Shown: piece after piece, positions 1-6,912 of the stretch
Position numbering within the stretch: the stretch's first letter is position 1
Layout of the letters: each line of letters starts with the position of its first letter
Notes under the pieces: model-generated
Seen by the model: only the letters and a program-made list of their open reading frames with translations
Told to the model about the DNA's origin: nothing
Databases searched by the model: none
Made by a program: the position numbers and the translations under genes
From: Syntrophotaleaceae bacterium
GTDB lineage: Bacteria > Desulfobacterota > Desulfuromonadia > Desulfuromonadales > Syntrophotaleaceae
Direction of reading: 5' to 3'
Length of the DNA stretch: 64,000 bases
Assembly: GCA_041390365.1 (NCBI GenBank)
Contig: JAWKQB010000002.1
Coordinates: 1-64,000, forward strand

Positions 1-443
1 GCCAGGTGGTTCTGGAATAAACGGACATCCGCCAGTTGGTCGAGAACCGCCATCAGGCCCAGTTCATCATCGACCGCGATGTCGGGATTTTCCTGATTCT
101 TTCTAAGCAGTTTCAAAACCTTCGCCGCAGAGGATTTCTGGCGCACCATGGCGTAAACCGGTACCCTGCGCCCCTGGGCATTAAACCAGCGGCGTTTGAT
201 CAGGGTTCGCTTCAGCCCCTGTTCCAGCTGCAGGTCTGTCCCCTCCTGCCAGGAGATCACTTCCACCTCCTTGCAGGAAAAATCCTCCCGATCATGCCGG
301 CTGAGCAAAAAGACCGGTTCCAGTTCGCCGATCTTGGTGTCCTGACTCCAGACATTCTTCTCGAGAAAATCCAGAAACCGATTGAATTTTTCTTCGACGC
401 CGGTTTCCCGTTCCCGTTGCGCAATCGCTGCAGCCAGGCTCAT
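1..443 (-). CDS. Hypothetical protein, 3' end outside window
   Basis: This minus-strand frame is open from an ATG at 443 to the left edge, so only the first about 147 residues are visible. The visible part is soluble, charged and rich in Glu, Lys and Leu. It starts MSLAAAIAQRERET and carries a basic patch (KRRWFNAQGRRVPVY). There is no signal peptide and no membrane segment. It begins just after the stop of the gene at 449-955, so the two are probably co-transcribed. A GTG at 476 in the same frame is an alternative start; neither has a strong ribosome binding site. I do not recognise the family and give no function. It is judged coding because the frame stays open with ordinary codon use. Confidence 0.6.
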   Translation of the reverse strand, partial: MSLAAAIAQRERETGVEEKFNRFLDFLEKNVWSQDTKIGELEPVFLLSRHDREDFSCKEVEVISWQEGTDLQLEQGLKRTLIKRRWFNAQGRRVPVYAMVRQKSSAAKVLKLLRKNQENPDIAVDDELGLMAVLDQLADVRLFQNHL

Positions 444-448
444 CAGGA

Positions 449-955
449 CTAATTTGCGCTTGGCTTCGAAACGCACTTATGATAGCGATCATCGAAGATG
501 AGTAACAGCAGGTCGATCGGGTTGTTCACCGTATAGAGGTTGTTGTTCATCTCCAGAAAAGATGCATAAGGTTCCAGGACGGTATTCCTGAGGTAGCGGA
601 TCACCCCGTCGGCCGTATGAAAATAACTTTTTATGGTGGTGATGCAGGCTTGCTCGTCACCGCTGATCCCGAACATGTTGGCGAGCAAGCCGTAGGCGCG
701 GTGTTTGACCTCATTGCGTCTGGTTTCGTCGCCGAGCAGTTGATCGATTTCGGCAAAGGAAGAAATCTGCAGAAACTTGAAAACCTGCTCGCGAACCATC
801 CGGTAGCGGGTGCTCAAATGGGCTGCGGACAGTTGCCTGGCAAAGCGGCGGCTGTCTGCGGAGAAGGGGCCGTACCTTGCTGCGGACTCCCCTGTCGCAA
901 AGGGGCCCGGCTGTTCAAGAATGCGAAAAATATTGTCCTTTTCCGGTTTCGTCAT
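449..955 (-). CDS. Hypothetical protein, 168 residues
   Basis: A soluble, mainly helical protein without signal peptide, cysteine motif or membrane segment. The ATG at 955 is preferred because GGGAGG lies five bases before it; a longer frame would start at 979 without such a site. The middle (MVREQVFKFLQISSFAEID) and the C-terminal part look like amphipathic helices. It ends six bases before the next minus-strand gene, suggesting one operon. I do not recognise the family. Its role is unknown. Confidence 0.65.
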   Translation of the reverse strand: MTKPEKDNIFRILEQPGPFATGESAARYGPFSADSRRFARQLSAAHLSTRYRMVREQVFKFLQISSFAEIDQLLGDETRRNEVKHRAYGLLANMFGISGDEQACITTIKSYFHTADGVIRYLRNTVLEPYASFLEMNNNLYTVNNPIDLLLLIFDDRYHKCVSKPSAN

Positions 956-1144
956 ACATCCTCCCGTGGCCATCGGCAAGACCGATCAGTCCATGTTTTG
1001 TCGAGTGCTTCTTGCTTAAATTTATCAAAGATAAGCAGGCCTGGTGGAATCGGGGACATGATCGCCACAAGCGGAGAGGGCAGGAGAGGGTTGCGACTCG
1101 GGTCGTGACTCCCGGGGGCACACGCGGAAGGTTGAGGCATAACT

Positions 1145-1160
1145 GTTGAAATGATTCAAC
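1145..1160. promoter_or_regulatory. CRP/FNR-like palindrome upstream of nrfH
   Basis: GTTGAAATGATTCAAC is a perfect inverted repeat: 6-base arms with a 4-base spacer. It holds the TTGA-N6-TCAA core shared by CRP/FNR family sites. It lies 88 bases before the nrfH start. nrf operons in other bacteria are commonly controlled by FNR-type or NO-sensing regulators of this family, so control by anoxia, nitrite or nitric oxide is a reasonable inference. No regulator gene is adjacent. Confidence 0.55.
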
Positions 1161-1183
1161 AATCGGGTATTCTGGTTAAAAAA

Positions 1184-1199
1184 TTCGTCATTCGACGAA
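1184..1199. promoter_or_regulatory. Second palindrome upstream of nrfH
   Basis: TTCGTCATTCGACGAA is a perfect 6-4-6 inverted repeat, 24 bases downstream of the first palindrome and 48 bases before the nrfH start codon. Its sequence differs from the CRP/FNR type, so it may bind another regulator or form a hairpin in the leader RNA. This is seen in the sequence only; no function is assigned. Confidence 0.4.
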
Positions 1200-1247
1200 A
1201 GAAGGTCTTCGTCCGGGAAAAAAACGGATCCTATGACAGGCTAGAGG

Positions 1248-1754
1248 ATGACTGTTTTCAAGACCCGATTGCATTGGTGGGTAGTGGTGGCGGCTCTCTT
1301 GCTCGGCACCCTGGCGGGCCTGGGTGCCTACACGTTCATGTATGCGGAAGGCATTTCCTACTTCAGCACCGACCCGGCAGCCTGCGCGAACTGCCACATC
1401 ATGAACCCTCAATATGACTCTTGGCAAAAGGGCAGTCATCACGGAGTGGCGACCTGCGTGGATTGCCACCTTCCCGTCGGTTTTTTCGAAAAATACCTGG
1501 CAAAGGCCTCAAACGGGTACCATCACTCCAAGGGATTCACATTTCAGGACTTTCACGAGCCCATCATGATAAAGGAAGGCAACAGCCATATTCTTCAGGA
1601 AAACTGTCTGAGATGCCACGGGGACCTTGTCTCGGAAATGGTTCCAGGTTCCACCACCGACGAGGATGCCGTGCAGTGCGTCAAGTGCCATGGGGATGTC
1701 GGGCATGGCGAGACGGTGGGGCTCGGCGGTGCACTGCTGCCGGAAGAGTCATGA
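1248..1754 (+). CDS. nrfH: Cytochrome c nitrite reductase small subunit NrfH
   Basis: NrfH is the membrane-anchored tetraheme quinol dehydrogenase of the NapC/NirT family that passes electrons from the menaquinol pool to NrfA. The sequence shows one N-terminal membrane anchor (about residues 9-31) and four heme c motifs: CANCH (46-50), CVDCH (70-74), CLRCH (120-124) and CVKCH (144-148). The first is followed by Met52 in the CXXCHXM arrangement that provides the unusual heme-1 ligand in NrfH. Its 168 residues match the family size. nrfA follows 27 bases later in the same direction, and two palindromes lie upstream. Confidence is high. Confidence 0.96.
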   Translation: MTVFKTRLHWWVVVAALLLGTLAGLGAYTFMYAEGISYFSTDPAACANCHIMNPQYDSWQKGSHHGVATCVDCHLPVGFFEKYLAKASNGYHHSKGFTFQDFHEPIMIKEGNSHILQENCLRCHGDLVSEMVPGSTTDEDAVQCVKCHGDVGHGETVGLGGALLPEES

Positions 1755-1781
1755 CCACGGGAATCCGGAAGGAGCCTTGAT

Positions 1782-3293
1782 ATGGAATCGAAAAAAGACA
1801 GGAAAAAGTTCAAAGCCGTCGTTATCGGTGTCGCTGTTCTGGCGGCCATCGCCTCCGCCCTGGTTGTCGCCCTGCTCATGAATATCTTCGAGCGAAAGAC
1901 AGAAGCGTTGAAACCTTACGTGAGACTGGTGGAGGTGAACAAAGACACCACCGATCCTGCCGTATGGGGCATCAACTGGCCCAAGCAGTACGACCTGTAT
2001 TTACGCACGGCCGAGGCGACCCGGACCCGTTTTGGCGGCCACGGCGGCTCTGAAGCCCTGCCGGAAGCCAAGATCGAGCGAGACCCCTGGCTGAAGCGGA
2101 TGTACCAGGGCTATGCTTTTTCCCTCGACTATCGGGACCGGCGCGGCCATGCCTACATGCTGCAGGATCAGGAAACCACCTTGCGTCTCACCAAACCCCA
2201 ATCGGGGTCGTGCCTGCACTGCCATGCGTCGGTGATGCCCCTGTACCGGAAGCTGGGCGACGGCGATGCCGATAAAGGGTTCGAAAAGTCCTTTGGCATG
2301 AGTTACCAGGAGGCCAATCAGATGCTGCATGACATGGGGCATGCTCATCCGGTCTCCTGCGTGGACTGCCATTCCCCGAAGACCATGCAGATTCGGGTGA
2401 CCCGCCCCGGGTTTATCCGCGGGATTCAGGCTTTGGCCGAAGGGGATGCCCCCGTGCCGCATCTGCCGTCCATCGAGCGGTGGCGCGCCGGCAGCCGAAA
2501 GGAGAAATACGATCCCAACAAGGACGCCAGCCGCAACGAGCTGCGCGGATTTGTCTGTGGCCAATGCCACGTGGAATACTATTGCGGCAGCAAGATGCCG
2601 CTGACCTTCCCCTGGGGCAACGGGTTGAAGATGGAAAACCTCGAGATGTTCTGGAATGAAACGAACTTCGAGGACGGTGAACGCTTCTACGATTTCAAGC
2701 ACGCCGAATCCGGCGCCGGGCTTCTGAAAGCGCAGCATCCCGAGTACGAACTGTGGAGCCAGGGGATTCATGCGCGTAGCGGCGTGACCTGTGCCGACTG
2801 CCACATGCCCTACATGCGGGTTGGTGCCACCAAGATTTCCGACCACTGGGTGCGCAGCCCTCTGCTGAATGTCAACCGAGCCTGTCAGACCTGTCATCAT
2901 TTCTCCGAGGAGGAATTGAAACAGCGTGCCGATACCATTCAGGACCGCAATTTCAAGCTGCTGCAGCGGGCGGGCGATGCACTGATGAGCCAGTTGGATG
3001 CCATCTCAGCGGCGAAGAAGGCGGGGGTTACGGAGGAGCAGTTGCGGCCATCTCTGGAGCTGCAGCGAAAAGCCCAGTGGCGCATCGACTATATCGCTTC
3101 GGAAAACTCCATGGGTTTCCATGCTCCGCAGGAGGCGGCCCGAATCCTCGGTGAAGCTTTGGACTATGCGCGACAGGGGGAGATTGCCGCCCTTCGGTTT
3201 GTCAAAGGTCCTTTACTCGAGACGGAACCGGCTGAAAGTAAGGTTCAGGGAACCGTCAAGGATGTCGATCCGGCGAGCAAGGCTGGAGACTGA
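1782..3293 (+). CDS. nrfA: Cytochrome c nitrite reductase catalytic subunit NrfA (CXXCH type)
   Basis: NrfA is the periplasmic pentaheme enzyme reducing nitrite to ammonium with six electrons (dissimilatory ammonification). An N-terminal hydrophobic segment (12-34) serves for export or anchoring. Heme motifs in order are CLHCH (144-148), CVDCH (193-197), CGQCH (259-263), CADCH (337-341) and CQTCH (368-372). The third sits in the family signature CGQCHVEYYC. The first motif is the active-site heme, which in most NrfA proteins is CXXCK with lysine as ligand; here it ends in histidine, as in the Campylobacter type. The 503 residues are normal for the family. It forms an operon with nrfH and a terminator follows at 3421. 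Confidence 0.96.
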   Translation: MESKKDRKKFKAVVIGVAVLAAIASALVVALLMNIFERKTEALKPYVRLVEVNKDTTDPAVWGINWPKQYDLYLRTAEATRTRFGGHGGSEALPEAKIERDPWLKRMYQGYAFSLDYRDRRGHAYMLQDQETTLRLTKPQSGSCLHCHASVMPLYRKLGDGDADKGFEKSFGMSYQEANQMLHDMGHAHPVSCVDCHSPKTMQIRVTRPGFIRGIQALAEGDAPVPHLPSIERWRAGSRKEKYDPNKDASRNELRGFVCGQCHVEYYCGSKMPLTFPWGNGLKMENLEMFWNETNFEDGERFYDFKHAESGAGLLKAQHPEYELWSQGIHARSGVTCADCHMPYMRVGATKISDHWVRSPLLNVNRACQTCHHFSEEELKQRADTIQDRNFKLLQRAGDALMSQLDAISAAKKAGVTEEQLRPSLELQRKAQWRIDYIASENSMGFHAPQEAARILGEALDYARQGEIAALRFVKGPLLETEPAESKVQGTVKDVDPASKAGD

Positions 3294-3356
3294 AGCCGGG
3301 TTTAAGAAAAGAGGGGACTATTGAAATCTGGCACCAAAGCAAAAATTTAAAGCCAA

Positions 3357-3396
3357 AGGCCGATTTCGATCCCGATCCCGATTTGGATTTGGATAA
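3357..3396. repeat. Degenerate GATTTCGATCCCGAT intergenic repeat, copy 1
   Basis: A stretch built of GAT-containing hexamers (CCGATTTCGATCCCGATC, then GATTTGGATTTGGAT) lies between the nrfA stop and its terminator. A close relative occurs at 60619-60652 between sufS and sufE. Both are non-coding. It looks like a dispersed short intergenic repeat; function unknown. Confidence 0.5.
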
Positions 3397-3420
3397 CAAC
3401 CTGGAAAAATCCTTTTTTCC

Positions 3421-3461
3421 ACGGCAGGTGACAAACGCGAGCGTTGCCACCTGCCGTTTTT
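3421..3461 (+). terminator. Rho-independent terminator after nrfHA
   Basis: The 10-base stem ACGGCAGGTG / CACCTGCCGT encloses a 17-base loop and is followed by TTTTT. It ends the nrfHA transcript and lies in the convergent gap to the minus-strand lipoprotein gene. Confidence 0.85.
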
Positions 3462-3506
3462 GTATGTAGGCCGGGTTCGTATCGCCACCATGCGACTCCC
3501 CTTGGT

Positions 3507-4193
3507 CTATTCGACAATAAAGGGAATCCTGATCTCTCCGAAACTGGTGCCCTTCCTGGCATTGACCAGATCCGCGCGGAAGGTGACGCTGCCGACGTCG
3601 TCGCTGTCATCTTCGAAATAGAGGTAGCCATCGATCCTTCCGCCGCTGTTGAGCACTCCCTCGGGTAGGGCGCGTTGAATCATCTCCTCGGTGGGCAGAT
3701 CGATCTGGACCCAGTAGGGGCGGTAGGTGCCGTAATAGTAGGGGTCGTAATAAAAAGGCTCCCGATAGGTTCCTATCCCCGGATAGTAGGGGCCGTAGCC
3801 GGGGGCGATTTCGAACCCCCTGTAACCGAATATCGGATCAACCACGGCGGTCGCTGTTTGCGAGACCTCGCCCTCGATCTGAAAGGGGGGCAGTGCGGAA
3901 AATCGCCTGCCGTCAGGGGCGACCAGCGCGAATTCCGTATAGGCGATCCGCAAGGGCTGACCACTGTTGTTCTCGACCACCACCCGAACGGGGGTGACCA
4001 CCTCCTTGACATCGACCGGTCCGGGCCACTCGTCGGCCTGAGCGATCATTTTGACGCCGCCGACGGAAGAGCGCGCGGCTTCTTCCAGTCGGGGGACTGT
4101 TGTCGCAGAGGGTGCGGGCTTGAGGTCCGCAGCGCAGGCGGACAGAAAGGCGGACAGGACCAGTAAGCCGATCAGGTTTGGGAGGTTTTTCAT
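3507..4193 (-). CDS. Putative outer-membrane or periplasmic lipoprotein
   Basis: A 228-residue exported lipoprotein. The ATG at 4193 is chosen because GAAAGGAG lies eight bases upstream; the frame extends further 5' without a good site. The signal peptide MKNLPNLIGLLVLSAFLSAC ends in a lipobox (LSAC). The mature part begins with a low-complexity linker, then a beta-rich domain, then a Tyr/Pro/Gly-rich stretch (YGPYYPGIGTYREPFYYDPY). The family is not recognised. No partner gene is obvious: it stands alone on the minus strand between DUF2795 and the nrfHA terminator. A cell-envelope role is inferred only from the export signal. Confidence 0.8.
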   Translation of the reverse strand: MKNLPNLIGLLVLSAFLSACAADLKPAPSATTVPRLEEAARSSVGGVKMIAQADEWPGPVDVKEVVTPVRVVVENNSGQPLRIAYTEFALVAPDGRRFSALPPFQIEGEVSQTATAVVDPIFGYRGFEIAPGYGPYYPGIGTYREPFYYDPYYYGTYRPYWVQIDLPTEEMIQRALPEGVLNSGGRIDGYLYFEDDSDDVGSVTFRADLVNARKGTSFGEIRIPFIVE

Positions 4194-4290
4194 CGCAGCA
4201 CTCCTTTCGAGAACAGGATATAAAGAGGCCTTTGTAACCCGTTTGTTCCAGGAAATATAAAGAGGGGGGAGGGCACATCTTTCAGCGATA

Positions 4291-4327
4291 AGAGGCAGGT
4301 GGCAAATGAAATGAACCACCTGCCTCT
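4291..4327. terminator. Strong hairpin downstream of DUF2795 gene
   Basis: A 12-base perfect stem, AGAGGCAGGTGG / CCACCTGCCTCT, with a 13-base loop lies 31 bases past the stop of the minus-strand DUF2795 gene. There is no good T-tract on either side, so it may stabilise or attenuate rather than terminate. Its stem core (GGCAGGTG) is the same as in the terminator at 3421. Confidence 0.5.
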
Positions 4328-4358
4328 GAATGGTAAATGCTATTGCCCAATGCGGGCA

Positions 4359-4565
4359 CTAGTGCTCCTTCCCATAGCCCTTCATGACATCGGCCATGGA
4401 CTCGTATTCCTCGTCGGGCATCTGCTCCAGTTTTTCAAGTACGGCTTTTGCCGCATGGTTCTTTCGGGCGTGTTCTATAAGATCCTTTCGGCCGGCGGGA
4501 CAATCGATTCCCTTGAGGTACTTGGCCACGCCGATCGGACTGCCGCCTCCGGATGCCTTTGCCAT
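4359..4565 (-). CDS. DUF2795 domain protein, 68 residues
   Basis: A small soluble protein matching the DUF2795 pattern: an N-terminal Gly/Ser-rich start (MAKASGGGSPIGVAKYLKGI), then a helical body ending in the typical EEYESMADVMKGYGK. The ATG at 4565 has AGAGGAG upstream. DUF2795 proteins are short, widespread and of unknown biochemical function; they often sit among general stress genes, which fits the DUF and PRC-barrel genes in this window. A hairpin follows at 4291. Confidence 0.85.
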   Translation of the reverse strand: MAKASGGGSPIGVAKYLKGIDCPAGRKDLIEHARKNHAAKAVLEKLEQMPDEEYESMADVMKGYGKEH

Positions 4566-4628
4566 TTTTTTCTCCTCTTTTTGGGGGGAAGAAATTTGCG
4601 CATAACTCATTGAATTTCTGGGGACATG

Positions 4629-5843
4629 TTATGCACAGACGGCTTTTCTTTTCTCCAGATTATATTCCATTGCAGCAAGGTTTAGGCTGGAACGGCAGTT
4701 CACAGGTTTCCAGAACCGGAGACCTTTCCCCAGGCCGACCAGCCTTTTTAATCCGAATTGCACCGCAAACGGCAACCCGACTGTTTGCCCCGTTTCAATC
4801 GGCACTTCCGATTGCCACTGGGTTCCGTCATGGAGATAGAATTGCCCGGGAGCCTGGGTCGCAAGGGCCGAGGTCAGGTCCTGTTCGTGCAATTCCTGGC
4901 CAAACAGTGTCCGGGCCAGGTGGACGGTCGAAGGTGCCGAGCTGCGGAATATCGCTTTGGTTCCCATATTTGTCAAAAGGGTGTCGGCATAGCAAGGCTT
5001 GATATCCTGATAAATCTGATCCGGATCCTCAAAATGGGCGCTGATCCAGGCCGGGGGCGGATTTTCCCCCTCCAGCATCTCTGTCACCGCCAGCAGGTTG
5101 GCAAAGAAATGCGCTTCATCCAGGTGGATGGCCATCGGAATTTTCAGGCGGATGCTCAAGCTTTTCAAGCATTCCAGAAGCATGCTCAGAAACACACGTC
5201 CAGTGGTCATGTCTCCATGGGAATCCGGCAGGACCACAAGGATAATATTCTTGCCGGCTCGAAGGCGCTCAAGAGGAAGGTTCCCACCCCCGGGTTTGAA
5301 GACCGCTGCGGATTTGCGAAACCAGGAGCCAAGAAGATCGCGCATTTCGTCCGGGGTTCCCATGCGCTCCAGAATATCGAGGATGTGCTGTCGGCCGCCA
5401 TCGTCCCGTGTGTTGAATACCCGGGCGCCCGCCACCGCCAATCGAAACGTTCTGTGGACAAAGGCGGTAGCGCTGTTGTCCCAGCCTCGTCCCCAAAGGC
5501 TGAGCAGATTCTTGGCAATCTGGTGGGACGAGAACAGATTTTTGTCCATAGGGTCGATGGAAATGGAATATTCCGGCATGTTGGGCGCGAGAAGAACCAG
5601 ATCCTCAAGGCGGTGGGCTTGGTCCGCCGCCTCATAGATGCTGCTGAATATTCGGGAATCACAGGCGGGATCAAAGACAACCACCGGGTGACCGGCGAGA
5701 ATATCCTGTGAGGCAATATGGCGCAGCAATTCGGTTTTTCCCGATTGGGACAGACCAAACGTGGCCAGATGTCCGGCTCGCTGAGACGGAGACAGAAAAA
5801 GCCTTGATCCGTCTTCGCGTTGGCCTAGAAAGGTGTAGTCCAC
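4629..5843 (-). CDS. Orphan P-loop ATPase of the TraD/TraG/HerA type
   Basis: A 404-residue ATPase related to conjugative coupling proteins and HerA/FtsK-type translocases. Counting from the GTG start, the Walker A motif GLSQSGKT is at about 30-37, and the Walker B strand MAIHLDEAHF places the Asp-Glu pair at about 242-243. The C-terminal third carries LARTLFGQELHEQD and a basic end. GTG at 5843 is preferred because AGAGAGG sits four bases before it; an in-frame TTG at 5870 has no such site. No relaxase, pilus or type IV secretion gene is near, so the substrate is unknown. Ten bases upstream ends a 49-residue membrane peptide, probably its partner. Confidence 0.75.
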   Translation of the reverse strand: MDYTFLGQREDGSRLFLSPSQRAGHLATFGLSQSGKTELLRHIASQDILAGHPVVVFDPACDSRIFSSIYEAADQAHRLEDLVLLAPNMPEYSISIDPMDKNLFSSHQIAKNLLSLWGRGWDNSATAFVHRTFRLAVAGARVFNTRDDGGRQHILDILERMGTPDEMRDLLGSWFRKSAAVFKPGGGNLPLERLRAGKNIILVVLPDSHGDMTTGRVFLSMLLECLKSLSIRLKIPMAIHLDEAHFFANLLAVTEMLEGENPPPAWISAHFEDPDQIYQDIKPCYADTLLTNMGTKAIFRSSAPSTVHLARTLFGQELHEQDLTSALATQAPGQFYLHDGTQWQSEVPIETGQTVGLPFAVQFGLKRLVGLGKGLRFWKPVNCRSSLNLAAMEYNLEKRKAVCA

Positions 5844-5853
5844 AAGACCTCTC

Positions 5854-6003
5854 TTAAGAACCGCCGCCAATACGGTTGGCCGGCCGGTTCAGTGCTGTAG
5901 AAAAAGTAAACGGGGCTGCGGGACCGCCGTAACCGATCGAGCTCCCTATGAAGAAGGCCATGAAAAGTAAAATCTCTTGGCCCGGCTTTTTTTGTGCCTG
6001 CAC
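5854..6003 (-). CDS. Small membrane peptide upstream of the orphan ATPase, 49 residues
   Basis: An open frame from GTG (6003) to TAA (5856-5854) with AAAGGAG six bases before the start. The product has a polar start (VQAQKKPGQE), one hydrophobic segment (ILLFMAFFIGSSIGYGG) and a polar tail ending in RIGGGS, so it is probably a single-span membrane peptide. Its stop lies 10 bases before the ATPase start, whose ribosome binding site directly follows, suggesting coupled expression. A competing 74-residue frame in the same place overlaps the ATPase start and lacks a ribosome binding site. I infer a membrane docking partner for the ATPase; I know no homologue. Confidence 0.55.
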   Translation of the reverse strand: MQAQKKPGQEILLFMAFFIGSSIGYGGPAAPFTFSTALNRPANRIGGGS

Positions 6004-6271
6004 CCCGCACTCCTTTGGCGACAGACTGCAGGTCGGTCTTCGAGTTCATTAAGTTGCTGATTTTAAAAAGATTTCTCTTATTTAAAGGTTAGCAGCAAGG
6101 AGGATGTTATCAAGGGGGCAGTCCGTTTTGAATGAAGCTGACTGGAATCGTTGTCGGAAATCGCAATTCGGCCGGGCCAAAAAATGCACTTGTCGTCTGA
6201 TCGACTGCACATGCAGGTTATCGACCCGGCTCCGCAGATCAACCGCAACAACGAAAAACGCGTCGGGACAA

Positions 6272-6679
6272 TTAATGCTGCTTCTCCAGGTCGCCCTTTC
6301 GCGCTTTCAGCAGGTACCGTTCATAGTCGATCTCCCAGGGGGTGCGTACGCCCATCCGCCGGAAGACCGATACGGGTGGGCACCATCCCTGGATGCCGTG
6401 CTGCAGGAGAAATCCGGCCACGACCGTGGGCAGGGCGAACCATTTGCGGTTCACGAAGGTTCCCAGGCCCAGGCCGAGGAGGCTGAAGGTAGCGGCGTTG
6501 GTTTCCAGGGCCCGTTCGATGTCCCATTCCCGATCGAGCTGCTCGAGCCGCATGTCGATCGCTTCCGGCCCACCCTTGGAATAGAGTTCCACATTCATTT
6601 CCGTTTGACGCCGAATCTGTTCGTTGATTTCGGGATCGGTATGGCTTTCAACCCTGGAGGTCGATTTCGGAACAGGCAT
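6272..6679 (-). CDS. DUF2892-type membrane protein (YgaP C-terminal-like)
   Basis: A 135-residue protein with a charged, coiled-coil-prone N-terminal half (about 1-60) followed by two short hydrophobic spans. The end GWCPPVSVFRRMGVRTPWEI and the ER...LKARKGD tail match the DUF2892 membrane domain, the membrane part of YgaP-like proteins. The ATG at 6679 has GGAAAGGAG upstream. It is transcribed divergently from the TonB receptor gene. DUF2892 proteins are often linked with sulfurtransferase domains, but no rhodanese domain is fused here. Exact role unknown. Confidence 0.75.
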   Translation of the reverse strand: MPVPKSTSRVESHTDPEINEQIRRQTEMNVELYSKGGPEAIDMRLEQLDREWDIERALETNAATFSLLGLGLGTFVNRKWFALPTVVAGFLLQHGIQGWCPPVSVFRRMGVRTPWEIDYERYLLKARKGDLEKQH

Positions 6680-6912
6680 CGGTTGTCTCCTTTCCTGGCT
6701 CTGGGTTTCGTGAGAATGTCCTAAAAAATAAAGCAGGAAGACGAGAAGTTGCAACCGGCGCAGGCCAATTCTAACCGTTGCTAGTTTTGCAAAGCGTTTG
6801 CAAGGTCTTCTCATTATGGTAACCCTTTAAAGGGTTTTTTCCTCTGAAGGGCGGCCCTGCCCTCGATATCCGATGTCTTGATTTGTCATCCGGCGAAAGG
6901 TCCAGAAGATCG

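Noticed and set aside
2001..2900. A 299-codon minus-strand frame inside nrfA
   Set aside because: Antisense of a clear pentaheme protein; no start signal or motif.
5825..6049. A 74-codon frame upstream of the orphan ATPase
   Set aside because: No ribosome binding site and a composition unlike a protein gene; the 49-residue frame in another phase has a good site and ends just before the ATPase.
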